Below are positions 61,143 through 64,000 of a stretch of DNA of 64,000 bases, piece after piece; the first letter of the stretch is position 1, and each line of letters opens with the position of its first letter. The stretch is from contig CAWAGV010000002.1 of assembly GCA_963781725.1 (NCBI GenBank), positions 2,294,001 through 2,358,000 of the forward strand, read 5' to 3'. Made by a program: the position numbers and the translations under genes. The notes under the pieces are model-generated. The model saw nothing but the letters and a program-made list of their open reading frames with translations, was not told the DNA's origin and did not search any database. The DNA is from BOG-931 sp963781725 (lineage in GTDB: Bacteria; Pseudomonadota; Alphaproteobacteria; Rhizobiales; Xanthobacteraceae).

Positions 61143-62114
61143 ATGTGGAACACCGCAAGCTGGTATTCGCGTCGTGCAATTATTGCGACAGCCGTGGTGT
61201 TTGCGGCTTTGGATGGCGCCGTCGCTGAAGACTATCCGAACCATCCGATCAAGATCATCGTCTCGTCGGCAGCCGGCGGTCCGCTCGACATCGTCGCGCG
61301 CGCGGTTGCGGACAAGCTGACCGGCAGCCTGAAACAGGCGGTGGTGGTCGAGGAGCGCACCGGCGCCGGCGGCAACATCGCGGCGGACTATGTCAGCAAC
61401 GCGCCGCCTGACGGTTATACGCTGTTGTTCATCCTGAGCACGACGGTCACCGTCAATCCGCACCTTTACGACAATCTCAAGTTCAACCTGAAACCGATCA
61501 CGGTGGTCAACTACAGCACCCAGACGCTGTTCGTGCATCCGTCGCTGCCGGTGAACGACCTTGCCGAGTTCGTCGCCTGGGCGAAGCAAAACGGTCCGGT
61601 CACGTACGCCCATGGCGGCGTCGGAACGTCATCGCATCTGGTGATGGAATATTTCCGCTACCGCGCCGGGTTCCAGACCAGCCCGGTGCCGTACCGCGGC
61701 GCTGCGGCGATGGTCGCGGATTTGATCGCCGGTCAGATCAAGGTTTCGTTCGGTTCGACCGCGGGCCTGCTGCCGCTGGCCAAGGCCGGCCAGTTGCGCG
61801 CGCTTGCGGTTTCGACCGCACAGCGTTCGCCGCTCGCGCCCGACGTGCCGACCATCGCGGAATCCGGATATCCGGGCTTCGAACTGACCACGGATTTCGT
61901 GCTGATGGCGCCGGGCGGCACGCCGGATGCCATCGTCAATCTGCTGCAGCAGACGATCCATCAGGCGATCGACACGCCGGAATTCCGCGACCGTTTCAGC
62001 CAGCAGGACATCTGGATCGTCGGCTCGACGCCCGCCGAGACCGCGGCGCGGATCGCGGCCGGCGACAAGCTCTGGGCCGACGTCATCAAGCAGACCGGCA
62101 TGAAGGCTGAATAA
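61143..62114 (+). CDS. Bug/TctC-family periplasmic substrate-binding protein
   Basis: A 323-residue receptor. ATG 61143 follows GAAGGGGTGG. The leader (WYSRRAIIATAVVFAALDGAVA, cleaved near residue 28) has a twin-arginine pair. Signatures are IIVSSAAGGPLDIVARAVAD, NAPPDGYTLLFILS, PVPYRGAAAMVADLIAGQ and GGTPDAIVNLLQQTI. It is last in the LigB-LigA operon and so probably binds the aromatic substrate or a precursor outside the cytoplasm. It converges with the DsrE-like gene 2 bp away. Confidence 0.92.
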   Translation: MWNTASWYSRRAIIATAVVFAALDGAVAEDYPNHPIKIIVSSAAGGPLDIVARAVADKLTGSLKQAVVVEERTGAGGNIAADYVSNAPPDGYTLLFILSTTVTVNPHLYDNLKFNLKPITVVNYSTQTLFVHPSLPVNDLAEFVAWAKQNGPVTYAHGGVGTSSHLVMEYFRYRAGFQTSPVPYRGAAAMVADLIAGQIKVSFGSTAGLLPLAKAGQLRALAVSTAQRSPLAPDVPTIAESGYPGFELTTDFVLMAPGGTPDAIVNLLQQTIHQAIDTPEFRDRFSQQDIWIVGSTPAETAARIAAGDKLWADVIKQTGMKAE

Positions 62115-62116
62115 GT

Positions 62117-62569
62117 CTACGGCCGGATATAGACGTAGCCTTGGCCCTGTAACTCAGCGAGCTTAACGACGCCGCCTTTGTCGGCGACGACGAAGCCCGG
62201 CAACAGGTCCTTCAGCGTTATTTCCTGCGCCTTCATGGTGTTGATGCAGGCGTTGAGTTGCAGACCGTTCTTTTTCATGTCGTCGGTGCGCTGGGTGACA
62301 TCGTTGGAGGCCTTCTCGGTGTGGAAGGCCTTGAGCGCCGGGCCGAGCACCACCAGCGCGATGGTCACTTTGTCCGGGCCGCCCATGCCGGCGTAGTGAT
62401 TTTTGATATTGCCGAACACCATCTCGACCTTGTCGATGTCGTCGAGGTGATAAACCACCTTGGCGGCATCGGGCGCAGTGCTTTGCGGTGTCGCGGCTTC
62501 GGCCTGCGGCACTACGACGGAAACCGGCATGATCGCGCAGGCAAGCTGGAGCAAATTGCGGCGCAGCAT
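62117..62569 (-). CDS. exported DsrE-family protein
   Basis: A 150-residue protein. ATG 62569 follows GGGAGAAC, and the leader LRRNLLQLACAIMPVSVVVP is cleaved near AEA-AT. The mature part is DsrE-like: AKVVYHLDDIDKVEMVFGNI, TIALVVLGPALKAF, LQLNACINTMKAQEITLKDL and VELxG-type end KLAELQGQGYVYIRP. The single conserved Cys in NACINTM is the sulfur-carrying position of DsrE/TusD. Periplasmic members are common and of unknown role in sulfur or redox handling. It lies downstream of a second secreted protein gene in the same direction. Confidence 0.85.
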   Translation of the reverse strand: MLRRNLLQLACAIMPVSVVVPQAEAATPQSTAPDAAKVVYHLDDIDKVEMVFGNIKNHYAGMGGPDKVTIALVVLGPALKAFHTEKASNDVTQRTDDMKKNGLQLNACINTMKAQEITLKDLLPGFVVADKGGVVKLAELQGQGYVYIRP

Positions 62570-62589
62570 GGTTGTTCTCCCTGGAACGA

Positions 62590-63207
62590 TCACTTGTGCC
62601 GCATAGCGGCGAGTTCCTTGCGGTTGGTGGCGAGCGAGGCGCAGTCATTCATATTGGTGCGGTCGAGACGGAACACCTTGTCATCGGCACCGGCTTTCAA
62701 TGACGTCGCCGCGTCCTCATCGTAATCCTTGCCTTTCCAGATGCGAATGGACTCGAGCTTGACGATGACGGACGCATTGTCCTGGGCGAGGTTGATGCTG
62801 ATGCCGCCGCCGTCGCAATCGACGCCGCAACCGAAATCGATTTTCTCTTTCGCCGCACCGTCGCCGGTCAGATGCGCGCAGTCGCCGCTGGAGTCGAAGT
62901 CGCCGGGCCGGTTGCGGAAATTCACCCCGAGCCGGAACGAATAAGCGAGCTTCTTGTCTTCGGGATCCCGCTCGGCGCTGACCAAAAGCTTCATGACGCT
63001 GACCTTCTGCAACGGATGCTGCGCCAGGTGCTGGGCGTCATAGTGGCGGGTGAAGCAGGCGTATTCGGTCGGCTTGTCGAGCGTGTCGGCAAACACCCGC
63101 TTGGCGAAATCGGTCTCGTCCTGCTGTTCGTCGGCAACAGCCGGTCCGGCCAGCGCGGGCAGGGTGGCGACAGCCGCTGTCAGCAGCAAACCGCGAATTG
63201 AGCGCAT
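62590..63207 (-). CDS. secreted protein of unknown function
   Basis: A 205-residue exported protein with a clear Sec leader (MRSIRGLLLTAAVATLPALA, cleaved near AVA-DE). The mature part has four paired Cys (YACFTRHYD, DCAHLTGD, DFGCGVDCDGGG), then beta-rich segments with many Asp and Lys, and a tail NMNDCASLATNRKELAAMRHK. I do not recognise the family. It is 20 bp upstream of the DsrE-like gene and likely co-transcribed. Confidence 0.75.
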   Translation of the reverse strand: MRSIRGLLLTAAVATLPALAGPAVADEQQDETDFAKRVFADTLDKPTEYACFTRHYDAQHLAQHPLQKVSVMKLLVSAERDPEDKKLAYSFRLGVNFRNRPGDFDSSGDCAHLTGDGAAKEKIDFGCGVDCDGGGISINLAQDNASVIVKLESIRIWKGKDYDEDAATSLKAGADDKVFRLDRTNMNDCASLATNRKELAAMRHK

Positions 63208-63404
63208 TGGACCCTCGTTCGCCGCACCGGCGGCCTTATTGGTCGTTGTGGCCGGGCGGCGCGTTCATGGCTGCCCGGCGAGGCGCCAAGCCCGATAGAC
63301 CGCACCGGGGGTGCCAGGTAAGAATGAGCGGCCTGACAATCCTATGACGGCCGGACCAGCGGCCAAGAGAACAACCAAGACAACAACCAAGCCGGGCAGG
63401 GAGC
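63208..63404. other. intergenic region before the last gene
   Basis: The 197-bp divergent spacer contains a small direct repeat (ACAACCAAG twice near 63371-63390) and a GGCAGGGAG ribosome site for the next gene. No gene or terminator is seen. Confidence 0.4.
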
Positions 63405-64000
63405 ATGGACGACAGGGCCAAAGTCGATTGTATCGCCAATGCCCGCGCGCTGGCGCCGGTCATTGCGGCTGCGGCGCCGCGCATCGAGTCCGGCCGCGAA
63501 CTCCCGCCGGACCTGGTCGACGCGCTGCACGAGGCCCGGCTGTGGCGGATGCTGCTGCCGCGCGCTTACGGCGGCGACGAAGTCTCGACCGTCGATTACG
63601 TGCAGGCCATCGAGGAAATCGCCAAGGCCGACGCCTCGACGGCGTGGTGCATCGGCCAGACCTCGGTCTGCGGCACGATCGCCCGCAACATGAAACCGGA
63701 AATTGCCGAGGAGCTGTTCAAGAACAATCCGCGCGCCGTGCTGGCCTGGGGACCGACCAACAACGCCAAGGCTGTCGCCGAGAAGGGTGGCTACCGCATC
63801 AACGGCGTCTGGCCGTTCGCCAGCGGCTCAAAGCACGCGACCTGGCTCGCCGCGCATTGCATCGTCCATGAAGCCGACGGCACCGTGCGCCGCGACGCCA
63901 AGGGCCAGCCGGTGCAGAAGACCTTCGTCGTGCCGCGTGAGCGCGCCACCTGGCAGGACGTCTGGCACGTCATGGGCCTCAAGGGCACCGGCAGCAACAC
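63405..64000 (+). CDS. acyl-CoA dehydrogenase-fold flavin monooxygenase or dehydrogenase, cut by the right edge
   Basis: A reading frame from ATG 63405 runs to the window end (about 198 residues seen). It starts MDDRAKVDCIANARALAPVI, continues ESGRELPPDLVDALHEARLW and PRAYGGDEVSTVDYVQAIEE, and has WCIGQTSVCGTIARNM and INGVWPFASGSKHATW. This N-terminal and middle part matches the acyl-CoA dehydrogenase-fold group that includes HpaH/HsaA-type flavin hydroxylases (the phrase WPFASGS is typical) rather than classical acyl-CoA dehydrogenases. It stands near the aromatic operon and could hydroxylate an aromatic ring with a separate flavin reductase. Confidence 0.8.
   Translation, partial: MDDRAKVDCIANARALAPVIAAAAPRIESGRELPPDLVDALHEARLWRMLLPRAYGGDEVSTVDYVQAIEEIAKADASTAWCIGQTSVCGTIARNMKPEIAEELFKNNPRAVLAWGPTNNAKAVAEKGGYRINGVWPFASGSKHATWLAAHCIVHEADGTVRRDAKGQPVQKTFVVPRERATWQDVWHVMGLKGTGSN

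Noticed and set aside
1..64000. CRISPR array, rRNA operon, phage or insertion-sequence transposase
   Set aside because: I looked for regularly spaced repeats, rRNA-like stretches, integrases and transposases on both strands and saw none; only hairpin repeats and short tandem repeats are present.
1..64000. The two acyl-CoA dehydrogenase-fold genes at the window ends as one gene of a circular element
   Set aside because: The left fragment lacks its C-terminus and runs on the minus strand; the right one lacks its C-terminus and runs on the plus strand. They are different family members and cannot join.

Overview
This GC-rich window looks like the chromosome of a flagellated alphaproteobacterium of the order Hyphomicrobiales (Rhizobiales), probably a Bradyrhizobium/Xanthobacteraceae relative. 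The pointers are FlbD, SciP (DUF1153) and CtrA-type TTAA-N7-TTAA sites around flagellar genes, a PmtA-type phospholipid methyltransferase, DUF992 and DUF1330 proteins, many orphan Bug/TctC binding proteins, and hairpin intergenic repeats of a style common in that group. Genus cannot be fixed from the sequence alone.

Layout. 1-14.6 kb is housekeeping and accessory metabolism: a truncated acyl-CoA dehydrogenase, an ABC exporter, a Bug protein, a small membrane protein behind a perfect CtrA-type site, a GST, two membrane glycosyltransferases, aspartate aminotransferase, DUF992, a divergent EF-G paralogue with DUF1330, and two more Bug proteins. 14.8-23.4 kb is flagellar: an EAL-domain remnant, then flbD, fliN, fliH, fliG, fliF, sciP, flgD and fliK, all on the minus strand, with CtrA-like boxes before fliF and sciP. 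23.7-25.7 kb has mnmA, a pmtA-like gene and tRNA-Met. 25.7-28.2 kb, just after the tRNA, looks like an AT-richer, decayed patch: a palindromic repeat, a cupin, a multiply frameshifted flavin reductase and a short AraC-type protein.

28.2-34.4 kb holds an enolase-superfamily enzyme, a Kef-type antiporter and a divergent LysR / Bug-TauD dioxygenase locus. 34.4-39.5 kb and 48.6-54.2 kb together form a trehalose/glucan/glucose module: otsA, a glucose-dehydrogenase-like gene, a frameshifted GH15, then MFS-otsB-GH15 and a PQQ-type sugar dehydrogenase. An orphan homologue of the Anabaena sensory rhodopsin transducer is beside otsA. 39.5-43 kb is signalling (lone receiver, MASE1 histidine kinase with a NarL-type regulator). 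43-48.5 kb has two beta-propeller proteins, an MFS transporter and an FAD oxidoreductase. 54.2-57 kb has a CLC channel and a frameshifted Bug gene.

57.2-62.1 kb is the most unusual operon: LigB-like and LigA-like extradiol dioxygenase subunits, a large divergent asparaginase-superfamily protein, a metallo-beta-lactamase-fold hydrolase and a Bug binding protein, with 7-46 bp gaps. It reads as a catabolic operon for an aromatic, possibly nitrogen-bearing, substrate. A DsrE-like protein, a secreted protein and a truncated acyl-CoA-dehydrogenase-fold flavoenzyme close the window.

Three genes (flavin reductase, first GH15, fifth Bug gene) are broken only by single-base indels in homopolymers, which may be sequencing errors rather than real decay.
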